Shown here one piece after another: positions 1 through 15,000 of a stretch of DNA of 29,311 nt. Position numbers and translations under genes: made by a program. The stretch spans positions 1 to 29,311 of the IMG/VR virus record IMGVR_UViG_3300031696_000036; one strand, 5' to 3'. Every line of letters starts with the position of its first letter. Within the stretch, counting starts at the first letter, position 1. Under the pieces are notes generated by a model. That model was not told the origin of the DNA. It did not search any database and saw nothing but the letters and a program-made list of their open reading frames with translations. The stretch comes from a virus.

Positions 1-3000
1 TCCGACCGTCCCCAACCTAAATCACTGATTGGTGAGGTGTATGATGACACTTCAAGGATGAATGAGCCTCCCATAACAGGGACTCCATGCGTATGTCCGA
101 AGCGCATAACTTGCTTCGCGCTTGATAAGTTCAAAACTGTCATATCAAAGTCATCTAATGTTCGGTCGGTTGTTTTGACTCCTCCCTCTAATATGAAACG
201 CTGTCCTACTGCGCGGTCGGTATGGAGGCTTACTGCTTCTGTTCCAATGATTGCGTAGTTCTTGTCAACCTCGTCAATGGTGTGTGCGTCAATCCCTATC
301 ATTGGGGATGCGCGCGATATTGGTTCTTGTATAGATTGGTTAGCAGGTAAGAATGCTGATTCAATAGACGCGGTGTTAGAGCCAACCATAGCGGCAGGCT
401 TGAGTAATCCATCATCAGCGGCAATGTCCAACCTGCTACTGATACCATGAGGGACTTCATAATTCTGTAAGGTGAGATTGGATGCGCGGATATATCCACT
501 TGTGAATGGAGGTTCGGATGTGTGGTGAGATAGCATCATACCGGATAGTTGGATTCTTGTATCAACCGATTGCAGGATGTCCTCATTGAATACTGTCGGC
601 CAACGAACACCTCGCCCGTCTCCTCTATCACCCACACGCTTTGCTGTTGCAGGGTTGAAGAAGTCAATTACTGCTAACGCCGCACCTGTTGTCCCTCGTT
701 GCACCACCATCGCTTCTGCGCTCACTGTTCTGTCAGTTGCGCGGTAAGCATCTTCGGGGTCCCATGATGGGCGAATACCAAACCCGCGAACAGGGAATCT
801 GCGCACTTCTTCTCCGGTGGTGTTACCCCACCAATCAACCATGTAGTGCGCTTGAGCGAGCGCGAGGCTCACCCTTTGGTCATCAACATCTGTCCCTTCA
901 AGACCCGTAGGTGTGTCTCCGTGGAACAATCTAAATCCTGTTGTTGGATTGATTATGTTACGAACTGCACATCCGAATGATTTCGTCATACGACGACCGT
1001 GGCTGTAACGAACTTGCTGTCCTTTGAGGTCGCTACCAATCAAGGCTGATGCGTTAGTGTGTCGCTCAAGAATACCTGTGTAAGATTGAAGGAAAGTTGC
1101 ATTTGTGTCACGCGCAGAACTGCCAGCACCAGCACCTTCGCTGAATGTGATTCCTGTCCCTGCTTCGTTTGAAACATAAGGTCCGTCAAGGTTGAAATGG
1201 TAAGATGCGTAAGGGTCACGAAGCCCTTGTCCGCCTTTAACAGCCCAACGAGGTCTGTTGTATGGTTGGCGAACTGATACTCGGTAGCCCGTCCCTACGC
1301 GTCGTTTTGTGTTGACACCTCCGATAGAGTCAGTCAAGCCTGTTGGGTCTGTCTCCTCTATCTTCACACCGTCGTCAGCAATACCGCTTGTTCCTGTGTC
1401 AAGTTGAATCTTACCATCGTTCGCTCCCCACCCGATAGAGGCTGTCCCGTATAGGGTCATAGAACTCATCTGCGCACCGAAGCGATGACCACCCGGCCAA
1501 AATGAACCAAAGTTGTATTCCCGCGCCGATGAATCAACTCCGGCTTGGTGAGGGTATTCGGTGTCTGTCCAATCATGAACTAACCCATCACCCGGTCCGT
1601 CTAAGCCGCGCATACGGAACTTGAACGGTCCGTCACTCATAGCGTATGTGAATTCGTGATAATGAACTGTCTCAAAATGTTCGGGTAGGTGATTGTAAGG
1701 TGCTTTGTCAACCGCCGCATCAGTAGCGTTCGTCCTTGAATCGGAGAACCAAGTCATCGGGCGACCGAGATTATAATGCCATAGACATAGATATGCGTCT
1801 GCCGGATTACCGGAATTGGTGTCGCGCGTTCCGGTTAACAACTGTGTGAGGTTACGAGTTGCTACACTTGTTTCGGAATTAGTATAGACCTCTCCTGCGA
1901 GAAGTGTAGCCGATGGTCCGGTAAGACGAATAGTTTGACCGGGTGCGAGTTTACCCCACGAGAAGGCGCTTGGTGTCCCACTCAAAGTAAACACTGTCGT
2001 GTTAGAACCGGCGGTTGGGTTGCTGATATATCCTCTATCAGTATATGAGAAGTAATGAACAACTCCATCGGTTCCCTCAATCGCTAATTGGTGTTGCTTG
2101 TAACTTAATCCAACAAGAGGGAACAGTGCATTGTTATCAACAAATATCTTGTATGCTCCTGCGCCTCCTGTTGAATCAATTCTCTTGATTATACATGTTG
2201 GGGTGAGAGAGGTAAGGTATTCTGTATAGACATCAAGGTAGTGAGAAGGATAGCCGGTCATCGTTAATTGACACCCAACGCCTCCAAGCGTTGAGCGACA
2301 GAAGAGGTAGTAATCATCGGGGTGGTAGTGTTCTGTCTGCATCCATTTGTTACCCGCGAAGACCGTAGTATGGTCGTATGCGACAGCCCACCACGGCACT
2401 GTTACTGTTCGCGCAGGAGTTGCTCGGCGGAACATGTTAGGGTGGTATGGTAGCGAGCGACGAGTAAACGCGCCGGATGATGATGCATTGATACCGAATG
2501 GGTTCTGCAAACCAAGAAGAGGTAGGCTTGTAAATTGCTCTCGTGATGAAGGGTCAACATCAAGCATCAACTCATTAAGGTATATCTCGCATCCGCGCAC
2601 ATCAGCCATTGTTGCTTCGGATAGGATGAGGTCGGAACTACCATTTGCCCACTGAACGGCTACAACAGTCGCAATCATTTGGTCTGTGAGTAAAGGCTTT
2701 GTTGCTGTCGCGGAGTTAGCAGGGTCAAGAGGTGCGGCGGCGGAGGAGAAAACCGTGTTCGCATTGTTACCCATCAACTGCTGACTGAACAAGTTTGGCT
2801 GAATCACAATTTGATATGCTCCTACTTCAAGCGGGTCGGGGAAGTTCCAAGATGTGTTGTAGTTAGTTCCCGACTCTAACTCAATGCGATGCCCGCCTGC
2901 GGCGTTACAAGTTGCGCTCTCATCAGCGATTCCATAACCATCAAATCGGATTTTGGTTTCGGTGAGTAATGTGAATCCATCCCCATGAATGTCACTCGGA

Positions 3001-6000
3001 GGAGAAGGTGCGGTTGCGCCGGAGAACCACACAAGCGTATCGCGATGTTGCTCAACATCAGCATACCCTGCGACTTGTTCCGCTGATAATGTTGCAGGGG
3101 CGCAAGCGTATGAATTTTGATTTATGACTTGGTAAGCAGGGTGTGCTAAGTGACCCGGCATTGTAGCCATAGTCGGCGTAACATAGTGATGCCCCATACG
3201 CGGCAAAGGCATTGGTGTGAGTTTGTTAGCGGCTCTTACTGCTGTGGCGGGGCTTGTGGTTGCACCGACACCGGCCCAATCGGTGAGAGGTTTGTCGGGG
3301 CTGTTACCACTCACTTCTGCGTGGTCGCGTAGTCGTCGCGCGGCGAAGTGTCGGGTCGTCCCCGCAGGAATGTAATGAGATGGTTTGATTACATCCCCAA
3401 CTTTACCTGCGAAATCGGGCGTGAACACAACTTCTGTGAACTTATTCAATGAAGGGTCGGGGATTGTTGTGAATGAAGCAACGCTTCCGTTAACTACCAC
3501 GAAGCAACGCCCATCCGGTGTAGCGTTCTGTTGCCATATTGATGCTGTGATTGTTCCCGATACTGTAATGTAATCAGTTCCTATTTCTGTAACGGTTAAT
3601 GCATTATGAGTCATGACTCCTGCAACGATACCAAGTGGTTCTCGTTCAGTGTATGTGTGTCCCATCTTTGTGATATGGAAATACAATGCGCGGTCGTGAG
3701 GCTCGTATGCGGTCTTGAGTATATTGTCCTCGTTAAGAGAACTAACACTGTCGGGGAAAGAATTCGGGTTGCCATCAATATGCTCGTAGCCGAGTTGCTC
3801 CCAATAAGGGGCTGTGGTTGGAGTTTTGCCATCAGCGGCGAATGCCTCAGTAACAGCAGGGATTGGTTGGTTTGTGTGTTGTAGCCCTCCATCACCCATA
3901 GTTTCATTTTGGTATGCTTGTAGCCTATCAAACCCGCTACGGATAAGAATGTTAGATGGTATTTCATCATGGTTGGGTAGTTGAATCCTCATGTTTGGTT
4001 CAACACCGGCTCTTGCGAGAGCAGGGGCAAGACCTTCTGTTGCGCGGTCTTGGATGAGTTTGTAGTCACGGATAACAATACCGAGTGGAGAACCTCCGGC
4101 GAGCGTATGTATTTGACCTGTATCGTCTTCAACATTTATCTTCTCAAACTGCATCTCCTCGTTAGGAATAGTGAGAGCGTTTCGTATCTCGTAAGGGAAC
4201 TGCTCAGCCAATGACGGGTGAGCCAATTCTTGCGCTTGTATGATTGGGAACATTGAATTGTTGGTTGTCTCAAAAGAGAAACGAGTGTTACCATAAATGG
4301 TTTCTCCTAACTTGTAATGCGTATCTCCTACCTTATGGTATTGCCACGGTATAGAACCAAGCCCTCGCGCATTAGGAGCAGGTAGTGTAAGGTTGCCTCC
4401 ACTCATTCGTTTCCATACGACATGCTCAACAAAGAAATTACGAGCCGCGCTACGAGTTTTACCGTAGGTGAGAACATCTGTGAGATGGTCATTATATGAA
4501 TCGTAGCCTTTAGAATTACTGATTGCTGTTTCGCTATCAAATAATGTCTCGCTTGCGTCGCCGGTTGAATAATTCTTAACTCCGGGGTTCAAATCGCTAT
4601 TGTAAAACAAATCTCCTGTTGGGAACAGGCAGGTGTCCATTTGGAATAGAGTTGTTTGGGTGGAGTCTGTTGTTTGGGCTAACGCGCTTTCTGTTGGTTG
4701 CCCTCTCCCGCTATCATATTGCGCTTCAACATGAGGACCGGCGTTTGATTCAGCACTAAATCTGTCACTGTTGAATCGCTCATTATGATACGCGATGGAT
4801 GTTCCGCCCATTGTTGCGCTACCTGTGTCTGTATCTCGCCATTTGAGTTGGAGCATATCACCACATGTGCTTTGACCGTTACGCGCGGCTTTGGCGATAA
4901 TGGGTAAGTCGCCTTCGTATGATATTGCCACATAATGTCGTTGGTGTAACCCCGATACAGCAGGATGAGATGACACCGATGGCACTACTGATACTGTGCC
5001 GTTTTCGGAGGGGTTTGCTACTATGCTCATTGAGATACTGTTAACTGTGTGGCAAGTTTGTGACGGGCCGTAAGGATTGAAACCGGATGCGGGGTTCCAA
5101 GCACCAAGACCTGCGGCTACTTTCGTTCCTATGTTGAGGCTATTGAAATATGAATAACGCTCTCCATGCCATCCCACAGCACCGACAGCGCGCGTCCTGT
5201 CAATAGCATCATGCACCCCCGAAAAGTGGACTTGAGTTGCCGCAAAGTGGTCATATGCACTATTGGTTGGAGTTGATGTGCTTGTTACTCCGGTGTCACG
5301 AGTTGAAATTGCGGCCTCTTGGAAGCCGTTATCCCATCTTAGATTACCTGTTTTAGACCACACATAAATACGATGGCCGGATGGAGTTAGCGAGGCCACA
5401 GCCCCATTAGCAAGGCCACCTACGGCTGTGCTTTTAGCAGGGTCTTCTAATTTATTCAAACCACTTCTATGGTTAGCGCCAAGAATAAATACACCCTTAT
5501 TGGTGGAGGCTTGTTTCGCTATGTGAGAATAGTAACCATAAAACACATCACCATTTGAGTTGCCAACTTTGTTACTCACCCTAATCCAACCGTTTTCCGG
5601 TATGGTGTCGGGTAGTATGTTATCCGCTATGACAAGACCGTCTGTTGAATCGTAAGACGCAAACGCTGAGCAGTCAACCCAACCATATCGGTCTTGCCGC
5701 TGTCCATCTTGAAACGATGGTAGGAATGAACCACCAATGGCTTTGAGGTTTGCAGGACCCGGCCAAGTATTGATAGCGGCGGCGATAACAGCACCCAACT
5801 CTTCGCTGTTTTGACAGCGCGTAGCATCAATAAGGAATGCGTCATCGGGAGTGCCGCTTGCGTGTTCTGTATCATACGCCTTTGCGACAATTGCACCTAC
5901 ACGGAACATCGTAGCGTTTAGACCTGTGATTACTACTTGACCGTTAATGGTTGCAGATTGAGAAGATTGAATCGTTGCGCCTGTGATTGGATGAGGAGGG

Positions 6001-9000
6001 TTCTTTCTCACCGTATCATCAAACCAAGAGCCGCCGGGAGCATATCCACCATCAAGATGGAATATCATTTTGTTGTTCTTGGAGGGGTCGGTAGTGATAC
6101 CGGAAGCCGCATAACGAATTACTGCTTGGTAGTGAGAGTATGGATGCGCGTAAATGTTAGCGGCTGTATCGTTTGTTGATACCGAACCAAAGTGATGTGT
6201 TACATTAAGAGAATGGGTTGCGAGGGTTTGATTGAAATTGGTGTTAGGAGAACCAAGAGGAGTCTCCCAATGTGTAAAGGATTTGTAAGGGAATAGGTTC
6301 TTTGCTACATACGCGGTTGTGCGCGGCAAGAAAGAATTGTCGCCGCTATCAAGGGTGGTGTTACCTAACTCGTTAGGCAACCCGTAAGCATTTTGTGTGT
6401 GCATCTCAAACTCATTTGATGCTCCATTCTCAGTCATATAATGTTGCGCGGCAACAGTCCATTTAGCAGAAGGTTCGGTTGAGGTAGTCATGAGTTGAGA
6501 TTCACCCTTCCAATGCTTAGGTGCGGCTTGACCCGGACCAAAGATGATGTATGCGACGCTGTTGTTACCATCTGTATAACGCGCGTATGGGTGAGCAAAA
6601 CGAAGAATCACAGGAGTTGGTTTGACAACTTTCACATTGGTGTATGTTCGTGTTGCTACGGTGTGTGCCGCACCGTTCATGTCTTCGGACAAGATTGCAT
6701 CTTGATTCGCGAATGGAGGGATTGTGGAACCATGCATTTGGTTCAGTAAAGGAGTGCCGGGGAACATAGCAAGTAATGCTGTTGCGTCAAGTAAAGCGTA
6801 GGCTCCCATATTCTCTCCGATATTCTGCATACCTGCGCTACCTGTCGGGCCGCTTGCGTAAGGGTGTTCGTTATGTTCGGTGTAATCAGTTTTGCTACCG
6901 TCGTTCACATCAAGAGACACACCGCTAAACCCTCCACCGAAATACAGTGGTATGCTGTGGTCTGCGCTATCATGCGCGCCGCGGAAATAGGTAAGAGGTT
7001 GGCCTCTTCTGCTACCATCTAAGCGAATACCTGCGAATTTCTTATCAACACCTTTGTATCTTTGCCCGTATATTCGTAGTGTTGCGGCATCTATTCCTAC
7101 GATTGAATTTATTTGATTGGAGAGTGCGCCATAAGGGTGTGTTTTCTCAAAACTTCTTTGCCAAACCCTACCATCAATACCTTTGGTGGTGTCTGCGCCC
7201 AAGAAGCGTATTTTATCACCAACGGGATATACAAGCATAGAATCTGCTTCGGTAACATATAATTTAGTCGGAGCGACCCAATTAAATTCTCGCTGGAATC
7301 CACTTGCGACATTATATAATGAATCGCCCAAATCAAGGTGATTCGTTTGAAATGCTTTCTCTCGCCCATACGGACCAAGCAAAAAGTCTCCATTAGCGCT
7401 CCAACGGTAAGATTTGTCTTCGTGGCGAGTTATTCCTGCAATCGCCACAACGGTAAAATCCGAAGAAGAGGCTTGGGAGATTTGCACTTTGCCGCCACTA
7501 CCCGCCGCCGCGGGGTCAACAACATCAAAGTTATCTCCTATACTATATCCGTAAGTTCCGACATCAACAAGCGGTGTGATAATCTTAGTTAGCACCCCTC
7601 CATCCACTTCAAACTGAGCCTGTCCTTTTGTCACCCCTCCGACTTGTAAGTTGTAAGTTGTGTCTGCTGAGTAACCGCTACCAAGACCGGCGCTAACAGT
7701 CTCAAGTATAATATGAACATTATCCGAAGCCCCTATACCTTGTGCGAAAAGTAGGTCGCCGTTGGCATATCCTGTTCCTGCGTTTGTTATCGTGATTGAA
7801 TCTGCGTCGGGTCGCCCGCCTGTTACTCCACTAAAGGTGCATTGCGCACCACTACCCAACCCGCCTATAAGGCTGTAAGTTGTGCTTGTAGCATAACCCG
7901 TCGCGGTGATGGGGTTATAGAATGCGTAAGTATCAATAGTTCCAACCCCTATCACATATCTATAATCAAAAACCCCGTAGGTGTCTCCGACAGCATACCC
8001 CGACCCCGCACTACCCATGCTATCAATTAAACGAGGGCCTCTCCAATCAAATAATACACTGTGTCGCGCACCGCTACCGCTACCTGTCAATGTGTGAGTC
8101 TTGTATTCTTTACCGGACTCCCATAAGTCGCCCGAACCACTATTAGCCTCAGCGTATAGAATCGGCTGAGTGATTTCCTCGCTAAGTTTGACAGGCATAT
8201 TATGTAGTAATGGTGTGATATGGTCGCCCGGATGGGATGTGAAATACTCTCCGCGTAAGTGCTTTTTCCATTCGCTTGTGTTGATTGGGTTGTTGTTATA
8301 ATCAATAACGACAGGGGTTGCGGTATTGGCATTATATCCACGAGCGCGAGTAGTAACATGCAACAATGTTTTCGGTATATAACCCGCGTCAAACATCATG
8401 CCGGAATTGATTTCGTCATTTGATAACCCACCCATGTGGACATTCGCTCCCGCGTCCGGCACTGTGCTTGTTGATGCGGTAGTCATTACCGAAGATGTTA
8501 GTATTCCCCAATCTTCGCTTAGTTCTATGCTGAACATATCCTTTAGGGGTAACACTTTTTTCTTGGGGTTGAAGGCTTTGATTTTAATAGCGGTCTGTGC
8601 TTTCTCCCCCATCCAATCAGCGTATGTTCGTCCGTCGGGGGCGAACATCTCACTACAATCAAAAGTCATCACCTCACCGCTGTCAGCCTCAAAATCAAAC
8701 GCCGCGGCAGTAGCCGCCGCCATAAGTTCATCAGTTAAGATTGTAGTTTGGTTAAGGTAAGGGCTTATGGTGACAGGGTTCTTAGTGTCGGACGAGGTTT
8801 GAGGGCCGTTTTTAGCAACTGCGAAGTAATTAGCCATAGCAGACGCGTTTAGACCCGTCAAGCCGAAAAAGGCGTGTTCTCCATCCTTGTCATCATGGGT
8901 GCGAGAAGCGTAGTGTAACACAAGCCCTGTCACTCCCGCGTGTGTTGATGAAGTTGTGTTGTTGCCGTCATCAATAGAAATCCAAACCAAACCACTATCG

Positions 9001-12000
9001 GGGAATCCTAACCACCCTAATACATCTTTTCCTTCCGCAGATAGAGAGGAGGCAGGGTCGGGTAATCTATGCCAAATCCCTGTGTCGTCGTTTCCGATGT
9101 TGCTACCTTTTGCTAAAATAAGAGATGCAGGATGCGCGTAGTTTACAGTTGATGTAGTAGCCACGACTGTAATTGTAGCGTCGTTAGTTCCTCCGTTAAT
9201 GACCAACACATCACCAACCGCATATCCTGTCCCTGCTGTTATCAATGAGGATATACCTGTTACTTGTCCCGACCCGTTCACGGTAACTTGAATTTGGCCG
9301 CTTTGGCCTATACCTCCACCAATTCGTGATTGCATTATCACATCGTATGTGGTGCTTCCCGCGTAGCCGCTTGTTCCCGCGGTAGTGATGGTGTGTGAAG
9401 TCCCGCTAAGATTTCCGCTTGTAAGATAAGTCTTTGGTGATACTGTTACTGCATAGCCATTATTGGGAACATGAATTCCTCTAAATGTATTACCACGATG
9501 TGATTCAAGCCCTACGGAAGCAGGTTGGAATCTCTCAACAGGAGTGCCGTTAGCGCCAATCCCCCACATTCTATCACCTAATGTAAAACCCCCTTGTGAA
9601 ACATCTCGGTCATCAAAATGAATGATTATTTCCTCGTCAATAGTAGGAGGCATTGGAGAGTTTTTATGAGTGTATGAGACTCCTTCTTGACGATACACAT
9701 AGCGGATGATATGATTCTTGCCGAGATGGTCCGTTAATTTCATACCGTAAAGATTTGTTCCAATCCCAACATTGTTGGTGTCAACATCCGTGGCCGGAAC
9801 ATACACACCATAAGACGAATAGGAAAGGTGGGTCGTTGGGATATTTTGACCGTAAATGTTAAGGAAACGATTGTTTGAATCACCTTCTTCTCCGAATCCC
9901 CACTTACCCGCGTCGGGTGCAAAGCCGGGAATACCGCTTGCTACAAGACCACCAAAGTTTATCCGCGCGGAAGCAGTTGTTCCTTTTTGTAGCCCTTCGC
10001 GCACTGTGTATTGTTGCCCTTCGTCTTCAAAGGATTCCATATTGATAGTGTTTGAATTGCGTCCTGTTGTTGCTTCGCTATTGATTGTTGATTGGTCGTT
10101 ATTACCAAGTGTTGCAGTATCGTTAGTGTTAAGGTCTTTATCAGTGCCGAGATTTTGAGAGTTGATAACATCGCCTTCAACTTCATCAATCGGTAAATAC
10201 TGACGGAGAGTAGTAATTGGTGCGAACGGCTTACCGTTTTTATCAATAGGCATTGGCGCAGGGTGCATATTTTCACCTGTTAGTTCGGGTTGGTTACAGA
10301 AGAAATTGCGGAAATGCCCACCATGCCCGATTAAGAACTGAGGTTTGTATTCGGTTTGTCCTTTGCTGTTGTCTAACCAAGCACAGAAGTTTCGGCCCGC
10401 CGCACCCGGAACAGTGCTATGCACTACAACGGTGAATCCTTCGTTACCGTCTATGTCTTCAACTACACGGCCAATATGCGCGCGCATGTAACCCATATGT
10501 GAACCTCTATCGTAAGATGTGAAAGCGGTATCATCCCAAAACGGTGCGGGGTCGTGAGTGCTACCTGTGGTTGCAAAATCAGCATGGTGGTGAGCCGATG
10601 TAGGGTCGCTTGGTTCGTTAGTGTCATCACCGCTTGCTGATATAGCGCGCCTGTTAATATCAAAGCGTTCGCCCTCGGCAGGGTATTGGTCGGACGGTCG
10701 TCGCTGACTACTCTTCCCGTTCTTAGCACCTGCTTGATTGATAAGTCTAACAACTTCTTTAGCCGCGGCCTGTATGTCGGTCACACCGTCTTTGATACCT
10801 ACTTCACCAAAATCAATAGTGAGTCTGCGTGTGAAATCCATAGCATACCATTGTGGTAAATGCTGTATGTTAGTCTCGTTATGCGAGGATAGGGACAGGT
10901 TACTACCTCGCTTACCTTTCATACACAAGAAAGCAGGTATCACTCGTGTCCCATCCGGTGTGTCAAAGAAGCGAGAGTTGAATTTGTAACTTGCTGTGCC
11001 TGTCAACGCTGAGGGTGTCTTGAGCATATTTTGAGTGTGTCTCGCTTGCGCGGCAGTATCATCTATAACGCTCGGTTCAACCCTGTCATGTTCTGCTGAT
11101 GACACAGAAGCCGTCTTGACGAAGTGACGAGTCTGTCGGCTACCTCTATTGAAGTTGCCCGATGGTGCGGTATTATACCCTTCATCCATCAAATACCAAG
11201 ATGCATGAGCGTATGCACCTTCAACGAATTGCGAATGCCCTTGCTCGTCTTCAAAGGTGTAATCTGCGCCACCTATGGTGACGACCTTCCCTCCTGTGCG
11301 ATTAGGGTTTTTGTCCTTTCTTTGAGTAGCGAAACCTGCCGCTACATCAAGTTCGTTGATTTGAGGTGTTGTAGCGCTTGATTGAACTTGCATCTGTAAA
11401 TCATGGAATGCGATAAACTCACGGTCATGTGCGACATCGTAAAGGAGAACGCGCGCGTGTTGTTCTGTGCTGAGATAAGGGTCAAGGTAAGCAACAATTG
11501 GTGCGTTAGTGGAGTGACCTAACTCGCTCCAATTCAACTCAATGGTTTTATTGACATGTTGAACAAAGTTGCGCGCCGTCTCTAAACAAGTGTCACCAAT
11601 TAAGAAGTTCTCTATCGGTAGCGAATCGCGCGCTTGTGTTGCTAAATCCCCTTTACCACCATTGAAACTTGTCCATACCTCATATTCATTGAGAACGCCT
11701 CGCGATTTAGCGAATAACCCCTCAATCGCATGTGGGTTGGTGTAGTGCATATTCATCCAAATGGTGTCACCGTAGCGCAATCCACCTGCGCAATAAGGGT
11801 GGTTCCATGTTTGGTTAAGGCATCCATCTTGAACAGTCTTTGGGTAAACGGTAGTGGTTGATGATACTATACCTGTAATGGTAAGAACATCTCCGACCAC
11901 AGGAGCGATTGTATTGTAGTAAACGGTGACTTGGTTCTCATCCGCAGATGAGTCATAGATAAATGTCCCAACATCACCATTTGTCTCATTAATACAAGAG

Positions 12001-15000
12001 AATCTATCATAATTGGTAGGTAATATCCCTCTTGGTAATACACCATTTATATTCTCAAAGCGAACAACTTGAGGATTCGTTGCGCTTGTAAGTTCTAACA
12101 CTTTAATGCGTGTTACGCCGGTTTGGATGCGCGCAAGGTGAGGATTTGATAACGGGCCTGCTTTAAACTCAACAGCACTTACATATTGTCGTAATCCGTA
12201 ATCCACATTACCTCCTTGAGTTTGAGAGTTTGCTCGGTCATAATAGAATGGTTTACGATATTCGTTAGCCGAAGTGAAAGTATCTTGGGAATCATCAGTG
12301 AGAAGAGGTTTGAAAACTTTGAATGGTAGTTGACCGACTGTTAAAACCGAGCCGCTTGTTAAATCTTGAAAGAAGTTTTCACTATGGTGAGAGGCAAAGG
12401 TGAGTAATTCAATGCGGTTTAGGGTAGTATCAGTTCTGCCGGGACTGTCGTCTATAACATAGTAACACCATTCGCCATTGTCAAGATATACTTTTCTAAG
12501 CCAATTTTGAGCATCCAATCCCGCAATATCTCCGGTAGCAGTCAAACTGCTTTTTGGTATTCGTTCAATATGACCTGCTTTGAATTGGACATAATACCCA
12601 ATGATACTACTTACAGTAATTTTATGAATTGAAGTTACTTCAACGCGGGTAGGTTCATCATTGTAAGTGCGCTTGTAGTAAGGACCGAATGCTTCGTGGT
12701 CTATGGCGGGTTTGTTTGTTGCGCGCCTACCAACAGGGGAAGGACTCCAAGTGTGGGCTGTCATTGTAGCGTCAAGATGAACCTTCATGCTGTTGCCCGG
12801 ACCGGGGAATACACCGTTCTCGCGGTCTTTAAAGAATTGATTAGGGAATAGAGGTATCTCAACAAGAGAACGAGTTGATGCATATTGTGTTCCTAACTGA
12901 TAATCATGAGAGATGGTTCCTAACGATTGGAATAAACGGTCATTGACAGTTGTGCCATCCGCGCAAACGCTTTGAGTATTAAATTCGGGGTCAAGTAATA
13001 TCTCAGTGCCTACATCAATTTTGTTAACCACGGCCCAATTATGCATATTGCCCGCGGTAGTGCCGTTGGAGTTAACGAACACACCCTCGTGTCCATACTT
13101 CAAAGCGTAAGCGTTTGCGGCTAAATCAAACACAAACGCGTTTGCGGTTCTTGATTCGTAATGAGCGTAGGCTCCGTTAGGGAAATGTATTTTACCTGTT
13201 GGCGGGAAGCAATAAGTCCCCCAAGACGCAAGATTAGCAGACTCGTTATTTAGAGGAACGACTTCAATACTTGCTGTTAATACATGAGGCCACCCTGCCG
13301 ACCCCACGGTGTTCGGTATTCTATACACCTTAACCGAGCAACCTCTTCTTGTATTCCATCCGATACGCGCGAGAGGGCTTGGGTCCCACGATGGTTTTGT
13401 GTTGATTGCTCCTTGTCCTGCACCTCCGAGAGTGACAGAAACGACAGGCGCACCCGGCATAATTTCCTTTACGCCGTGAGAATCGGGAGAGCCGTCTCCT
13501 GTGTATGATGCGCTTTGGTCTGCGACATCCGACATCAGCCCGCGAACCCTCATAACTACATCGCGAGTGCCTTGTTTCTCAACGATTTGAAAAGAGTTTA
13601 CTCTCCCCTGCCCTTGAATAAACTCAATACTCGCGTATGTGTGGTCTAACGGGTCATTAGTAGTCCCAACTGTGCGTGATAATTGCATTGAGCGCGAGTG
13701 TTGAGAAGGCTGAACGATAATATGATGCTCGTTATTGAGTTTGTAATTGTCAATAATGTCAAAGACTTCGTATGCCGCGCCTTGCTGAGAGGCAAACTGT
13801 TCATTCTCTTGGTAGTGCGCAGGTGATAAATCAATAGGAGGGTCGCTTTGCGACCTCTCGTTGGGGTGCAACAGTAACCGATGGTAAACTGATGGGTGAG
13901 ACGACTCTTCGTTAGATGAGGATATACCTATCGGGCCTGTTTGTGGTAAGTCGGTTACTGATACAGGCGTATAATTAGCAGGTAGTCTTGACTCGTCTAA
14001 CTCAATCTCTTTCTCGCTACCACCTGTGTTATCACCTACCAATCTATGAGGGTTCATTACAGTATGAGCCTCTCCAACCGCGCTATTGCTAAGGGTGACT
14101 ATTCCACCGGCTGAGTGTATAAGTGCGCCTATTGCATCTGTTATATGCTGAGCAACTGTGTCACCATCAATTGTGACATTAGCGCTCGGCACTGTTTTCT
14201 CAACTATCAAACAAGGCTTATCAACACCCATTTTAGCACCTGTTAAGTCAATCGCGTTGTAATGAATTTCAACATAAGGTAAAGATGCTACCCCGTCCAC
14301 TTCCATAATAGCAACGCGAGAAGTGTCTTCGGGGATTAAGTGCAATTTATGTGCGGCGCTATCAGTTGTCACATCCTCAATACCGTGACCTTTGAGAAGG
14401 AACGGGCGTATATCATCAACCCCAATAGCAATGACCCCATCGTTGTAAGCCCCTACAATACCCCCCATACCGTTACGGGTAACATGTGTAGTGGTTGCGC
14501 TTGTTGTCACCTTACGGATAGCACCGTTGAATGCTGTGTAAGCCATAGATACACGCGAGTTAATTGGTAATTGGTCCTTGATGCCGATATGCGCGGCAGG
14601 GAATGTTGCTCTCATAGTGTCTGCGATACCATCAATGGTGCGCGTAATCACTTCTTTTGAGGAAGGTGGTAACATTCTCAAGAATGAATGACCTTCAAGG
14701 TGGTTGTATTTGTGTCGCCCGCTATGACCGCGTTGGAATTTATCATCAATTGTCCAATTCGCAGTAGCAACTGTGAAAGGATTCCCACTTGTATTGACAG
14801 AACACTGTCTTGAATATATGAATCCGTGAAAGTCATTCCCGCTTTCGTCTATAACCATAGCCCCGTTCCTATCAATTGCTTGAGTTGCGGCCCCTTGCAT
14901 TTGATACGGTTTACCGCTTTGGCTATCAATTAGTAAATCCGAACGGATGACAACGACTGTGCTGTCCGAGGCTAAATTGGTTGTTGAATCATAGGCTGTG

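Noticed and set aside
3611-3970. A 119-codon minus-strand frame inside the giant gene, and similar shorter ones nearby
   Set aside because: All lie in a single other frame, start without ribosome binding sites, and sit inside the continuous giant frame.
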